Below, one piece after another: positions 25,121 through 33,617 of a stretch of DNA of 33,786 nucleotides. Numbering within the stretch: the stretch's first letter is position 1; each line of letters opens with the position of its first letter. The stretch spans positions 1 through 33,786 of the forward strand of contig WRKJ01000086.1 in the NCBI GenBank assembly GCA_009778135.1, read 5' to 3'. Below the pieces are notes generated by a model, which searched no databases, was not told the origin of the DNA, and was given only the letters and a program-made list of their open reading frames with translations. The translations under genes and the position numbers were made by a program. The DNA is from Defluviitaleaceae bacterium (GTDB lineage: Bacteria; Bacillota_I; Bacilli_A; MOL361; Turicibacteraceae).

Positions 25121-25238
25121 GTCTTCGTCTACTGGTATCACCCGTCGTGAGCCGGTATGACGAAAAGACAGTGCCCGAGAACCGTGCGCTGACCAAGAGG
25201 ACGATAATGAGGACAAAAATTCCTTGTACAACATGCAT
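25110..25238 (-). CDS. Leader peptide of the ilv-leu operon, rich in Ile, Val and Leu
   Basis: This 42-codon ORF encodes MHVVQGIFVLIIVLLVSARF and then a less biased tail ending in RRRRAR. Ten consecutive codons (25191-25220) include three Ile, three Val and three Leu, the end products of the operon. AGGTG stands seven bases before the ATG, about 50 bases after the predicted transcription start. Its stop lies within the 5' arm of the terminator. This matches leader peptides of ilv operons in enterobacteria and lactococci, where ribosome stalling at these codons prevents termination. The peptide itself probably has no function. The frame is open further upstream, but that part lies before the promoter. 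Confidence 0.82.
   Translation of the reverse strand: MHVVQGIFVLIIVLLVSARFSGTVFSSYRLTTGDTSRRRRAR
25112..25156 (-). promoter_or_regulatory. Antiterminator pairing of the ilv-leu attenuator
   Basis: ACCGGCTC (25149-25156, minus strand) is complementary to GAGCCaGGT (25112-25120) with one bulged A. The second strand is the 5' arm of the terminator, so this pairing and the terminator exclude each other. The first strand is about 35 bases behind the Ile/Val/Leu codon run. Confidence 0.6.
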
Positions 25239-25293
25239 GATGGGACACCTGCCTTTCGTTTCATTTATCAGAGTTCTTAAAGTATTGTTCAGT

Positions 25294-25322
25294 ATGATAC
25301 ACCTTAATGCCAAAAAAGTCAA
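25294..25322 (-). promoter_or_regulatory. Promoter of the ilv-leu operon
   Basis: TTGACT (25317-25322) and TATCAT (25294-25299) on the minus strand are separated by 17 bases. Predicted start is near 25287, giving a leader of about 260 bases. It resembles the trp promoter over the 3' spacer, the -10 and the first transcribed bases. Confidence 0.8.
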
Positions 25323-25387
25323 TACTTTTTCGAAAATTTTTAAAAAAAAGTTTATTTTTGTGTTGCTGCACGACATGGTTTGATGAC

Positions 25388-26038
25388 TCAAATCCCTAGT
25401 TTAACCAACGTCGGCGTCACGATCTTATGAATATGTGGAATCAATTTTCCAATCAACAAAGCCGACAAAACAGTCCCTTCACGTATCCCTGTGACTTGCC
25501 CTAAAAAAACGAATGAAATGACAATGCCGAGTAAAACAGTGAACGTATGAACCACAACGGCAACTTTCCCAAAAGGCTTTTCTACTTTTTTCGAAATGGC
25601 ATCGACTAATCCTTCTGTTGGCAAATTAACCAATTGAGCGCGCATAAACAGCGTAATGCCTGTGGCAATGAGCACAATGGCAAAAAGTAACATCACGAGT
25701 TGACCTACATAAGTCGGAATCCGAAAATCACCGATGATCCATCTCGTAAAGTCCACAAAATAACCAAAAATAAACGCGAAGAGAAATTGAAGCACATCAA
25801 CTAACCTAAACTCTTTTCGCAAAATAATGACTTGCAACAAAATGTAAAAAATCAACAAGCTGGTGACCCATGTACCCATGTTAATGCCACTCACTTGACT
25901 TAACACATAAGGAAAAGAATTCATCGGTGATAACCCAAGATTCGAATTAATGGCGAAAGCCACACCAAATGCTGCCACTAACAACCCTAACACATAAAGA
26001 ATCCCACGTTTCACTAAATTACCCGCTTTGATTGCCAT
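25388..26038 (-). CDS. YczE/YitT-family membrane protein
   Basis: This 216-residue polytopic protein has five or six hydrophobic segments (about 10-32, 52-72, 78-100, 108-130, 158-180, 185-203). The N-terminal ILYVLGLLVAAFGVAFAINSNLGLSPMNSF pattern (shown as separate parts LLVAAFGVAFAI and SNLGLSPMNSF) is that of the YczE/YyaS/YitT group. Function in this group is poorly known; a link to small-molecule transport or secretion has been suggested for relatives. It starts three bases after trpA, with GGAG upstream, so it is the last gene of the trp operon and could move a tryptophan-pathway compound. That link is inference from position. Confidence 0.8.
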   Translation of the reverse strand: MAIKAGNLVKRGILYVLGLLVAAFGVAFAINSNLGLSPMNSFPYVLSQVSGINMGTWVTSLLIFYILLQVIILRKEFRLVDVLQFLFAFIFGYFVDFTRWIIGDFRIPTYVGQLVMLLFAIVLIATGITLFMRAQLVNLPTEGLVDAISKKVEKPFGKVAVVVHTFTVLLGIVISFVFLGQVTGIREGTVLSALLIGKLIPHIHKIVTPTLVKLGI

Positions 26039-26041
26039 TAT

Positions 26042-26812
26042 TTAATCCAGCTCCTTTCTCACCGCTTGAATAAAGGCTGTCACAGGTGCCACTGAAGCTT
26101 CGCCATGCGCTTCAATTAAAGCGACAATGGCACTTCCGATGATCACCCCGTCTGCAAGCTGTGCCATCGCTTTAGCCTGCTCTGGCGTCGAGACACCAAA
26201 CCCAATGGCACAGGGCAACTTCCCGTCGACTTTTTCAATCAAATCGCCAATGGTCGTTTCTAGCGAACTTCGCATGCCCGTCACACCAAGAGACGACACG
26301 CAATACAAAAAGCCTTCTGCTTGTTCAACAATTTTTTCAATCCGACCTGTTGAAGTCGGCGCCAACATGGAAATTTGTTGAACACCGTATTCACCACAGG
26401 TTGCTTTAAACTCACCCATTTCTTCAAGGGGTAAATCTGGCACAATCAACCCGTCAATGCCAGCGATTTGACAGTTTTGCATAAATTTCTCTTTGCCATA
26501 AGCGAAAATCAAATTCGCATAGGTCATCAATAAAATCGGAATTTGAACGGTTTTTCTTACCTCTTTCACCATGTCAAACAAATGATTAACCGTTGTTCCT
26601 GAAGCAAGCCCACGAATGTTGGCACGTTCAATCACAGGTCCTTCCGCTGCTGGGTCGGAAAAAGGAATCCCAATTTCAATCAAGTCCACCCCTGCATGCG
26701 CCATCGCAATGATGAGTTGTTTCGTCATTTCAATGTTGGGATCGCCACCTGTTATAAACGCAATTAATGCTTTCTTCCCCTGTTGATCAAACGCTTGAGC
26801 AATTCTATTCAT
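26042..26812 (-). CDS. trpA: Tryptophan synthase alpha chain
   Basis: TrpA (256 residues from the ATG at 26812) cleaves indole-3-glycerol phosphate to indole. The barrel motifs are [12 protein letters not shown], the catalytic Glu in [19 protein letters not shown] with the catalytic Asp in the same signature, and the phosphate-binding [11 protein letters not shown] and [14 protein letters not shown] lies nine bases before this ATG, which overlaps the trpB end by eight bases. A frame extending 17 residues upstream has no binding site and would run into trpB. Confidence 0.96.
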   Translation of the reverse strand: MNRIAQAFDQQGKKALIAFITGGDPNIEMTKQLIIAMAHAGVDLIEIGIPFSDPAAEGPVIERANIRGLASGTTVNHLFDMVKEVRKTVQIPILLMTYANLIFAYGKEKFMQNCQIAGIDGLIVPDLPLEEMGEFKATCGEYGVQQISMLAPTSTGRIEKIVEQAEGFLYCVSSLGVTGMRSSLETTIGDLIEKVDGKLPCAIGFGVSTPEQAKAMAQLADGVIIGSAIVALIEAHGEASVAPVTAFIQAVRKELD

Positions 26813-27992
26813 TGATGTCAACTCCTCTGTAACGGGCAATGGCTGCCACATCTTTATCCCCACGACCAGATAAATTAATGACCAAAATGTCGTCTGGTTT
26901 CATGGTTGGTGCCATTTTGATGGCATGTGCCACTGCATGCGCACTTTCGATGGCTGGAATAATGCCTTCTGTTCGCGACAAATAATAAAACGCATCAACT
27001 GCTTCATCATCGGTTACAGCCACGTACTCGGCCCGCTTTGTCTCAAAGAGGCTCGCATGCTCTGGACCGATTCCTGGATAATCAAGCCCTGCTGAAATGG
27101 AATAAACCGGTTTAATTTGTCCGAATTCATCTTGACAGAAATACGTCTTCATCCCGTGTAAAATCCCCACATCTCCGGTTGTTAACGTCGCTGCATGTTC
27201 CGCTGTATCAATCCCTTTTCCAGCAGCTTCACAACCAATTAACCGAACCGACTCATCTGCTAAAAAATCATAAAATGCACCAATGGCATTGCTTCCGCCA
27301 CCGACACAGGCAATCACTGTATGCGGCAATTTACCTTCACGTTCTAACACTTGACTTTTAATTTCTTCACTGATGATTTTTTGAAAATCTCTCACCATCG
27401 CTGGAAAAGGTGCAGGTCCCACAACAGATCCAATCACATAATGCGTATCATCCAAACGTGTCACCCATTCTTTTAATGAGGCATTCACGGCATCTTTTAA
27501 CGTTTGTGTCCCTGACATCACCGGTGTTACGGTCGCACCTAACAATTCCATTCGAAACACATTCAGCGCTTGACGTTGGGTATCTTCATAGCCCATAAAG
27601 ACATGGCATTCAAGTCCCATTAAAGCCGCCACCGTCGCAGCTGCCACCCCATGTTGCCCCGCACCTGTTTCAGCAATGATGCGCTTTTTACCCATTTTTT
27701 TCGCAAGGAGGACTTGACCTAACACATTATTAATTTTATGCGACCCTGTATGGTTTAAGTCTTCTCGCTTTAAATAAATTTTGGCCCCACCCAATTGCTC
27801 GCTCATGTGCTTGGCATGATACAACAGAGAAGGTCTTCCCGTATACTGGTCGAACAATTCTTTCAACTCTGCTTGAAAAGTGGGATCTTCTTTGTAGTGG
27901 GCATAAGCCGCTGTTAATTCCTCAATCGTTTTCATCAACGTTTCAGGGATATACTGTCCCCCAAATTCACCAAACTTTGTTTCATCATTCAT
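26805..27992 (-). CDS. trpB: Tryptophan synthase beta chain
   Basis: TrpB (395 residues) joins indole and serine. It has the PLP lysine in [13 protein letters not shown], the substrate loop [10 protein letters not shown], the phosphate-binding [10 protein letters not shown] and the closing LSGRGDKD. The N-terminus [15 protein letters not shown] is typical of the standard TrpB1 type, which works in the alpha2beta2 complex with TrpA. ATG at 27992 follows AGGAGTG, which lies within the end of trpF; start and previous stop are two bases apart. Confidence 0.97.
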   Translation of the reverse strand: MNDETKFGEFGGQYIPETLMKTIEELTAAYAHYKEDPTFQAELKELFDQYTGRPSLLYHAKHMSEQLGGAKIYLKREDLNHTGSHKINNVLGQVLLAKKMGKKRIIAETGAGQHGVAAATVAALMGLECHVFMGYEDTQRQALNVFRMELLGATVTPVMSGTQTLKDAVNASLKEWVTRLDDTHYVIGSVVGPAPFPAMVRDFQKIISEEIKSQVLEREGKLPHTVIACVGGGSNAIGAFYDFLADESVRLIGCEAAGKGIDTAEHAATLTTGDVGILHGMKTYFCQDEFGQIKPVYSISAGLDYPGIGPEHASLFETKRAEYVAVTDDEAVDAFYYLSRTEGIIPAIESAHAVAHAIKMAPTMKPDDILVINLSGRGDKDVAAIARYRGVDINE

Positions 27993-27994
27993 GA

Positions 27995-28600
27995 TTAACA
28001 CTCCTTTTGTTTTCTTATCCGCTCGATAAATGTTCTGATTTTTGCTTCATCTTTAACACCCTTTGTTTCAACACCACTGCTCACATCAACTGCAAAGGGT
28101 TGTTTCAACAATGCCTGTGCCACATTGGCTTCACAGAGGCCACCTGCTAAAAAATAAGGGGTTTTCACCTCTGATAGATACTGCCAATCAAACGTTTGAC
28201 CACTTCCTGCCTGTTGTCCATCAAAAAGCAAATAATCAACGGCTAATTGCCCCGCTTTGTGCACATCATCACGACCCGTAACAGCCACTGCTTTAATGAT
28301 GGGCACTGAAACTTTTTGACGAAGCTGACTGATATAACGTTCATCTTCATCACCATGTAACTGAACCATATCAATGACATGCGTTTCGACCAGTTTAACA
28401 ATGTCGTCTATTGCGGCTTCGACAAATACCCCCACTGCCACAATCGTTGGATCTAACCGATTTTTCAATGTTTGTGCAGTCACTGCATCAACTTGCCGGC
28501 GACTCTTTGCAAAAACAAACCCCACGTACTCAGGTAACAACTTGTTAACCATTTCAATATCTGCCAACCGATTTAAGCCACAAATCTTGATGTTCGTCAT
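27995..28600 (-). CDS. trpF: Phosphoribosylanthranilate isomerase
   Basis: TrpF (201 residues) carries out the Amadori rearrangement before indole ring closure. Motifs are IKICGLNR with the catalytic Cys near residue 7, [10 protein letters not shown] (usually with Pro after Ser), [10 protein letters not shown], the catalytic Asp in YLLFDGQ, and ...FLAGGL for phosphate binding. It overlaps trpC by four bases (ATGA). It is a separate gene, not fused to trpC as in enterobacteria. Confidence 0.95.
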   Translation of the reverse strand: MTNIKICGLNRLADIEMVNKLLPEYVGFVFAKSRRQVDAVTAQTLKNRLDPTIVAVGVFVEAAIDDIVKLVETHVIDMVQLHGDEDERYISQLRQKVSVPIIKAVAVTGRDDVHKAGQLAVDYLLFDGQQAGSGQTFDWQYLSEVKTPYFLAGGLCEANVAQALLKQPFAVDVSSGVETKGVKDEAKIRTFIERIRKQKEC

Positions 28601-29379
28601 GACGACTCACCTTTTAATTCTGCCATTTTCGCTGCTTTATCGGGATGACGCATGAAACTTTCACCGATTAACACAGCATCCGCACCGATAACACGCATGG
28701 CATGAATATCAGCACCTGTATGTAAGCCACTCTCTGCCACAAAGACACAACCCGCCGGCACTTGTTTTTTTATTTTTTCACTTAACGTCATGTCCATCGT
28801 GAAATCAGATAGGTTGCGATGATTCACACCGATGATGCGCGTAGGTACTTGCAAAGCAAGTTCAGCTTCAGCTTCACTGTGAACTTCAACGAGCACATCC
28901 AACCCAATGTCGTGCGCCACATTCAAATAACGGGTTAACGCTGTTTGATCAAGCAAAGACACGATGAGTAAAATGGCACTGGCACCTAACACTTTGGCTT
29001 CGTAAATCATATATTCATCGACGATAAAATCTTTTCGTAACAACGGAATCTTCACGTGCTCAGCAATCTCTTTTAAGTAAGCATCGGCACCTTGAAAATA
29101 AAAAGGTTCAGTTAACACAGAAATGGCACGAGCGCCAACTTGTTCGTACGTTTTTGCAATGTCAAGCGGCTTAAAATCAGGTGCAATAACGCCTTTAGAC
29201 GGTGACGCTTTTTTTACTTCACAAATAAATGAAAGGTTGGGTTGTTTTAACGCTGCTTTAAATGACGGCGGTTGCTTCGTTTGCTCAGCCAGTTTAATCA
29301 GCTGTGCCAATGGTAAAGTTGTCTTCGACTTCGCAACACGCGCTTTCGTTTTGCTTGCAATTTCTTGTAAAATACTCAT
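28597..29379 (-). CDS. trpC: Indole-3-glycerol phosphate synthase
   Basis: TrpC (260 residues) closes the indole ring. It shows the family signature FICEVKKASPSKGVI with the catalytic Lys, LLRKDFIVDEYMIYEAKVLG, RIIGVNHRNLSDF, and VFVAESGLHTGADI. AGGAGG precedes the start, which overlaps the trpD stop as ATGA. Length is standard. Confidence 0.96.
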   Translation of the reverse strand: MSILQEIASKTKARVAKSKTTLPLAQLIKLAEQTKQPPSFKAALKQPNLSFICEVKKASPSKGVIAPDFKPLDIAKTYEQVGARAISVLTEPFYFQGADAYLKEIAEHVKIPLLRKDFIVDEYMIYEAKVLGASAILLIVSLLDQTALTRYLNVAHDIGLDVLVEVHSEAEAELALQVPTRIIGVNHRNLSDFTMDMTLSEKIKKQVPAGCVFVAESGLHTGADIHAMRVIGADAVLIGESFMRHPDKAAKMAELKGESS

Positions 29380-30401
29380 GATGACGCCTCCTGCTCATTT
29401 GAATACTGAATAAATTCATCTAATTTCTTCATCGCAGCACCACTGTGAATGGTTGCTTTTGCAAGCGCAATCCCTGCTTCAATGCTCGTCGCTTTTTCTG
29501 CAATATAAAGCGAAGCGGCGACATTAAGTAAGACGATATCTGTCTTAGGCCCTTCGACACCTTTTAAAACCTCTTTTAAAATTTCGGCATTTTCTTCAGG
29601 TGTGCCTCCCTCTAAATCAGACTTCATCGCACGCGGAATGCCAAATTGCTCAGGCGTGATGTCATACTTTTTCACCCAACCCGCCCTCACTTCACACACA
29701 TGCGTCACACCTGTCGTTGTGATCTCATCCAAGCCGTCAGCACCATGAACAACCATCCCACTTTTAACCCCTAAATTGCAAAGGGTTTGTGCCAGTGGCT
29801 CCACGAGCTTTTGATCATAAACACCTAAAAGCTCCATGTTAGCACCTGCTGGGTTGGTCAAAGGGCCTAAAATGTTAAAAATGGTTGGAATCCCAAGTTC
29901 TTTTCGAACAGGTTTCACATGCTTCATCCCGGTGTGATAAGTCTGAGCAAATAAGAAACAAATGCCAATTTTTTCCAACAATGCCACTGACTTCTCTGGT
30001 GCCAAATCAATTTTAACACCGAGCTTTTCCAACACATCTGCTGCCCCACACTTACTGGTCACACTTCGATTGCCATGTTTGGCAACAGGCACACCTGCCG
30101 CTGCAGCCACGATGGCACTCGCCGTTGAAATGTTAAACGTATGCGCTTTATCTCCACCCGTTCCGACAATTTCTAATGCATCGACATCGTGCAAAAGTCG
30201 TGGACAATGCGTCCTCATGTTAGCCGCATGTGCTGTAATCTCTTCAATCGTTTCTCCTTTGATGCTCAACCCCATTAAATAAGCACCCATTTGGGCTTCA
30301 CTGGGGACACCTGTCATTAATTCATTCATCACCTCATAAGCAAAATCATAATCCAAATCTTGTTGCTTTGTTAATGCCACAATGGCTTCTTTTATTTTCA
30401 T
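29376..30401 (-). CDS. trpD: Anthranilate phosphoribosyltransferase
   Basis: TrpD (341 residues) transfers phosphoribose from PRPP to anthranilate. PRPP and anthranilate motifs are EIVGTGGDKAHTFNISTASA, KHGNRSVTSKCGAADVLE and the middle signature GIPTIFNILGPLTNPA. ATG at 30401 has GGGAG eight bases upstream; the ATG two codons earlier is too close to the site. It is the first gene of this trp operon and follows the attenuator directly; trpE and trpG, which normally supply anthranilate, are not present in the window. Confidence 0.95.
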   Translation of the reverse strand: MKIKEAIVALTKQQDLDYDFAYEVMNELMTGVPSEAQMGAYLMGLSIKGETIEEITAHAANMRTHCPRLLHDVDALEIVGTGGDKAHTFNISTASAIVAAAAGVPVAKHGNRSVTSKCGAADVLEKLGVKIDLAPEKSVALLEKIGICFLFAQTYHTGMKHVKPVRKELGIPTIFNILGPLTNPAGANMELLGVYDQKLVEPLAQTLCNLGVKSGMVVHGADGLDEITTTGVTHVCEVRAGWVKKYDITPEQFGIPRAMKSDLEGGTPEENAEILKEVLKGVEGPKTDIVLLNVAASLYIAEKATSIEAGIALAKATIHSGAAMKKLDEFIQYSNEQEASS

Positions 30402-30434
30402 GATCATCTCTCCCTGTCACGTCACATGGATAAC

Positions 30435-30472
30435 AAAAAAGCAACCGACAATGTACACTGCCAGTTGCTTTT
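30435..30472 (-). terminator. Attenuator terminator before trpD
   Basis: AAAAGCAAC (30464-30472, minus strand) pairs with GTTGCTTTT (30437-30445), with an inner partly paired TGGCA/TGTCG region, and six Ts follow. It ends about 35 bases before the trpD ATG. Confidence 0.85.
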
Positions 30473-30606
30473 ACAGATCCGTTCTTAAAACGAATAAGCG
30501 AATTGTGCTTCACTTCTTATGAAGGTAAGTTCAAAACCTAACCTTTGTTAAGACGCTCAGTCATGGCAGCTATTTTTTTGTATGTCAAAAAAAGCCACCA
30601 CTGCCA
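30458..30606 (-). promoter_or_regulatory. Alternative pairings of the trp attenuator
   Basis: TGGCAG occurs at the Trp codons (30601-30606) and again in the 5' arm of the terminator (30458-30463). CTGCCA between them (30564-30569) can pair with either. The first pairing is strengthened by an inner TTTTTTTG/CAAAAAAA stem (30573-30593). A ribosome waiting at the Trp codons would free CTGCCA to disrupt the terminator. The second pairing is only six to seven bases, so the strength is uncertain. Confidence 0.5.
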
Positions 30607-30657
30607 AGTGCTGTTTGGCGTAAACGTATTTAGATTTCTTCTTAATGTCACAGTCAT
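30538..30657 (-). CDS. Leader peptide of the trp operon with Trp-Gln-Trp-Trp
   Basis: This 39-codon ORF encodes MTVTLRRNLNTFTPNSTWQW and then WLFLTYKK and a short tail. Three of four codons at 30595-30606 are TGG, matching the end product of the operon. A GGAAAAGG site lies about 11 bases before the ATG, and the promoter is some 55 bases further upstream. The frame also runs back to 30720, but that start is inside the -10 element. Stalling at the Trp codons is expected to control the terminator before trpD. The codons lie inside a GC-rich hairpin, so chance Trp codons cannot be excluded. Confidence 0.65.
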   Translation of the reverse strand: MTVTLRRNLNTFTPNSTWQWWLFLTYKKIAAMTERLNKG

Positions 30658-30711
30658 TCTAAACACATCCTTTTCCTTTGCACGCTTATCCACTTCAAAG
30701 TGTTGTTGACA

Positions 30712-30740
30712 ATCATACACCTTTCTCTCGGCATTGTCAA
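30712..30740 (-). promoter_or_regulatory. Promoter of the trp operon
   Basis: TTGACA (30735-30740) and TATGAT (30712-30717) on the minus strand are 17 bases apart. Predicted start is near 30705. The region 30741-30874 behind it is AT-rich and holds only the end structure of the next gene. Confidence 0.85.
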
Positions 30741-30845
30741 GTCTTTTTTGAATTTTTTTAAGAAAATTTATTTTTTGAAAACAAAAAACTTGTCGAAACT
30801 TTGGTGAAAAAGCATTTGAATGTATGAATTGTTCAATTCCTATGC

Positions 30846-30901
30846 AAAATCAAATCACTTTCGCACTGCATCCATCATTCGCATCCAAACGATTTGATTT
30901 T
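30846..30901 (-). terminator. Inverted repeat at the end of the nuclease gene, possible terminator
   Basis: AAAATCAAATC (30846-30856) and GATTTGATTTT (30891-30901) are perfect complements of 11 bases around a 34-base loop; one arm lies in the last codons of the gene. The stem ends in four Ts on the minus strand but no longer U-run follows, so termination is uncertain. Confidence 0.4.
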
Positions 30902-31789
30902 AAAGGTAGCCTTGCGTAATTCTTCTATTACATCAAATGAAACGCCTATTAACGCTACAATCTCTTCAGCAGCGTCCCCACGCTGAATCATCTTTTTTGC
31001 TATGCGCAACTTCTCGGCTTCCGCTCGTTGACGCTCTCGTTTGATGCCCTGTTCGATGCCTTCTTCTCTAATCCCTTGTTCATGTAGCTTACGTGCAAAC
31101 TCAGCATTATCTCGACTAAATGCATAAGCCTGTGCCCGTTCATCCGCACTTATTTTCAGTAATTTCTCTGCTGCCTCTGCCATCTCTTCTGATTCGTTCG
31201 CCAACATCACAAGTTCCTCCTTTGTTCGGGCTTTAAATAGCTTGCCCCATAAATATTTTTCTTTATCATGTTCTTTCTCTGAGTCCAACTTGGTTAAATC
31301 AATGATATTAAGTTCTTGTACATGTGTAAAAACTTTCCCATTTTCTCGTCGCATCATAATGCGCTCGTGATAGGCTGCTTCATCAAGAAAGATCCTGAAA
31401 TCGGTAATGACAAGCGAAATTGTTCGCTTTACTCTGGCATAATCTTCTCCGACTTTTACTTGTTGACCAGCTTTTCTTGCGTTACAAAGTTGAATGCGTT
31501 CTTTAAAATTTTGATGGGGATTCGTCTGCATTTCAATATGTAAATCATTACCAGATTTAGTTTTTAGCAAAAGATCAACAGTAAAGCCTTTGTCAGTAAC
31601 ATGATCTTTCAACAATCCAGGATTTAATATGTTAATGGTTGACAATTCATCATCACTTAATTCAAGGTAAGCCTTTAAAAATCTTTTAAGCTCAGGTAAA
31701 TTTCTTGGGTCTTCAAAGTAAAGTTTGAAAACACCATCAATGGTGAGTGCTAGGATAACTGGGTCTTGTGCTTTATTCTCTCGTATCAT
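30875..31789 (-). CDS. PD-(D/E)XK nuclease family transposase-like (Rpn/PDDEXK_2) protein
   Basis: This 304-residue protein belongs to the widespread 'Rpn family recombination-promoting nuclease/putative transposase' group. The start ENKAQDPVILALTIDGVFKL, the nuclease core TVDLLLKTKSGNDLHIEMQT (Asp, then Glu-x-Gln), and RIMMRRENGKVFTHVQELNI followed by IDLTKL are typical. The C-terminal third is a charged helix (GIREEGIEQGIKRERQRAEA) seen in the family. Relatives of E. coli RpnA are DNases that promote RecA-independent recombination. ATG at 31789 has GGAGG five bases upstream; a TTG seven codons earlier would overlap it. No terminal inverted repeats were seen around it. Confidence 0.88.
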   Translation of the reverse strand: MIRENKAQDPVILALTIDGVFKLYFEDPRNLPELKRFLKAYLELSDDELSTINILNPGLLKDHVTDKGFTVDLLLKTKSGNDLHIEMQTNPHQNFKERIQLCNARKAGQQVKVGEDYARVKRTISLVITDFRIFLDEAAYHERIMMRRENGKVFTHVQELNIIDLTKLDSEKEHDKEKYLWGKLFKARTKEELVMLANESEEMAEAAEKLLKISADERAQAYAFSRDNAEFARKLHEQGIREEGIEQGIKRERQRAEAEKLRIAKKMIQRGDAAEEIVALIGVSFDVIEELRKATFKIKSFGCE

Positions 31790-32004
31790 TTGTGCCTCCA
31801 CTATAAGCAAAAGTAAGGGACTTAAAAACCCTCCTACTTATTACTTACGCAAAAAAGACAAAAAATCTTTTTACAGAAAGCGCGACCAAAGAGAAAAAAC
31901 TTCGTTGATTGGCGTTTTCTTCACCTCGATGGTCATATTGTAACGTATTTTTCTACAAAAATCAAGCTTTTCACGTGATTTTTTCACATCTTGATCCATC
32001 GGAT
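31790..32004 (-). other. Gap between guaB and the nuclease gene
   Basis: No gene seen. An imperfect hairpin (AAGTA-AGGG against CCCT-TACTT with a GG bulge) lies just before the nuclease gene, at about 31812-31842, in the probable leader. No convincing promoter was found. Confidence 0.4.
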
Positions 32005-32036
32005 TAAAAAAACTGACGCTTTAAAAAAGTCAGTTT
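32005..32036 (-). terminator. Intrinsic terminator after guaB
   Basis: AAACTGAC (32029-32036, minus strand) pairs with GTCAGTTT (32010-32017) over 8 bp, followed by a T run. It begins 14 bases after the guaB stop. Confidence 0.88.
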
Positions 32037-32050
32037 CGCCATTCAATTGT

Positions 32051-33550
32051 TTATTTTTGATAATTAGGGGCTTCTTGTGTAATTTCCACACTATGCGGAT
32101 GAGCTTCACGCAAGCCAGCACCCGTAATCTTAACAAATTTAGCGTCATTTTTAAGTGCTTCAATGGTCGGTGTCCCACAATAACCCATACCAGCACGTAA
32201 GCCACCACAAAGTTGAAAGACAACATCTTCAAGTTTCCCTTTATATGGCACCCTTGCTTCAATCCCTTCAGGGACTAATTTTTTAGCCGCTTCAATTTTC
32301 ACATTGTTTTTATCTTTTTCATTCCCTTGGAAATAACGGTCACTTGAACCACGTTTCATGGCAGCTAAAGATCCCATCCCCACATAAGTTTTATAACGAC
32401 GACCGTTAAATAAAATTTCTTCTCCTGGCGTTTCGTCACAACCCGCAAACATACTTCCAAACATACACACAGATGCACCAGCAGCAATGGCTTTCACAAA
32501 ATCACCACTTAATTTCAAACCACCGTCTGCAATAACTGGAATATCTACCGTTTTACAGTAGTCAAATACATCTGAAACAGCTGTTGCTTGTGGCACACCG
32601 ACACCTGTTACGACACGCGTCGTACAAATTGAACCTGGACCAATGCCGACTTTAACTGCATCAGCACCTGCTTCAATCAAATCTTTGGCAGCTGCAGCTG
32701 TTGCAATGTTACCACCAATCACTTGCAAATCAGGAAATTCACTTTTAATGAGTTTGATCACGTTCAGCACACCTGCTGAATGACCGTGAGCTGAGTCAAC
32801 TGCGATAACATCGACACCCGTGGCAGCTAAAGCACGCACCCGATCTAATGTGTCTGGACCGATTCCCACCGCACCACCGACGCGGAGACGACCTTGTTCA
32901 TCATTACAGCTGTTTGGATAAGAAATGGTTTTTTCAATGTCTTTAATGGTCACAAGTCCCTTGAGATTGTCTTCATCATCAACAATGGGCAATTTTTCAA
33001 TGCGATGCTTTAAAAGCAAGGCTTTTGCTTCATCCACTGTCGTCCCAACTTTTGCTGTAATGAGCCTGTCTCTTGGCGTCATCATGTCTTTAACCAACGT
33101 CTCTTTATCTTCACGATATTTGATGTCACGATTGGTGATGATCCCAATGAGTTTATTGGCATCGTCAACAACTGGAAAACCTGATACTTTATAATAACCA
33201 CAATATTCATCAGCTTCTGCTAATGTAACATGAGGTGCTAATGTAACAGGGTCAGAAATCATGCCATTTTGATACAGTTTAACACGCCTGACTTCTTCTG
33301 CTTGTTCTTCAATTGACATGTTTTTATGAATAAAACCAATGCCACCTTGATGTGCAAGTGCAATGGCTAGCTTCGATTCTGTTACCGTGTCCATCGCAGC
33401 CGATACGATGGGAATATTTAAATCTATTTTAGGGGTCAGCTTTGTTTTTAAAGAAACATCTTTTGGCAAAACTTCACTTTTAGCAGGCACTAATAACAAA
33501 TCATCAAAGGTTAAGCCGTCATTTACAATTTTATTTGTTAAAGTCATCAT
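32051..33550 (-). CDS. guaB: Inosine-5'-monophosphate dehydrogenase
   Basis: GuaB (499 residues) oxidises IMP to XMP, the committed step to guanine nucleotides. It has the start [18 protein letters not shown], two CBS domains in residues about 95-215, the catalytic loop [20 protein letters not shown] with the active Cys, the IMP-binding [13 protein letters not shown] and the flap segment [11 protein letters not shown]. The ATG at 33550 (followed at once by a second ATG) is about 11 bases behind GGAGG; a GTG six codons earlier overlaps that site. It is monocistronic, with its own promoter and terminator. Confidence 0.97.
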   Translation of the reverse strand: MMTLTNKIVNDGLTFDDLLLVPAKSEVLPKDVSLKTKLTPKIDLNIPIVSAAMDTVTESKLAIALAHQGGIGFIHKNMSIEEQAEEVRRVKLYQNGMISDPVTLAPHVTLAEADEYCGYYKVSGFPVVDDANKLIGIITNRDIKYREDKETLVKDMMTPRDRLITAKVGTTVDEAKALLLKHRIEKLPIVDDEDNLKGLVTIKDIEKTISYPNSCNDEQGRLRVGGAVGIGPDTLDRVRALAATGVDVIAVDSAHGHSAGVLNVIKLIKSEFPDLQVIGGNIATAAAAKDLIEAGADAVKVGIGPGSICTTRVVTGVGVPQATAVSDVFDYCKTVDIPVIADGGLKLSGDFVKAIAAGASVCMFGSMFAGCDETPGEEILFNGRRYKTYVGMGSLAAMKRGSSDRYFQGNEKDKNNVKIEAAKKLVPEGIEARVPYKGKLEDVVFQLCGGLRAGMGYCGTPTIEALKNDAKFVKITGAGLREAHPHSVEITQEAPNYQK

Positions 33551-33588
33551 AAATGCTATTTCCTCCACTCCATTTGGGCATTTTGACT

Positions 33589-33617
33589 ATTCTAACATAG
33601 TGGATGAAAAACTGCAA
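33589..33617 (-). promoter_or_regulatory. Promoter of guaB
   Basis: TTGCAG (33612-33617) and TAGAAT (33589-33594) on the minus strand are 17 bases apart, and TGT before the -10 gives an extended element. It would start about 30 bases before the guaB ATG. The remaining bases up to 33786 hold an imperfect hairpin (33680-33717), perhaps the end of the preceding transcript, and no gene. Confidence 0.75.

Noticed and set aside
25063-25387. T-box riboswitch before ilvB, or TRAP/T-box before trpD
   Set aside because: No T-box sequence (AGGGTGG-type) or specifier structure and no series of GAG/TAG triplets was seen in either leader; leader peptides with matching codons explain the regions better.
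25110-25391. 93-codon minus-strand ORF before ilvB taken as a full gene
   Set aside because: Its upstream half lies across and before the promoter; only the 42-codon part behind AGGTG can be on the transcript.
30538-30720. 60-codon form of the trp leader starting at 30720
   Set aside because: That start codon overlaps the -10 element of the promoter, so it would not be transcribed.
30875-31789. Complete insertion sequence around the PD-(D/E)XK gene
   Set aside because: The 11-bp inverted repeat is at one end only and overlaps the coding end; no terminal repeats or target duplication bracket the gene.
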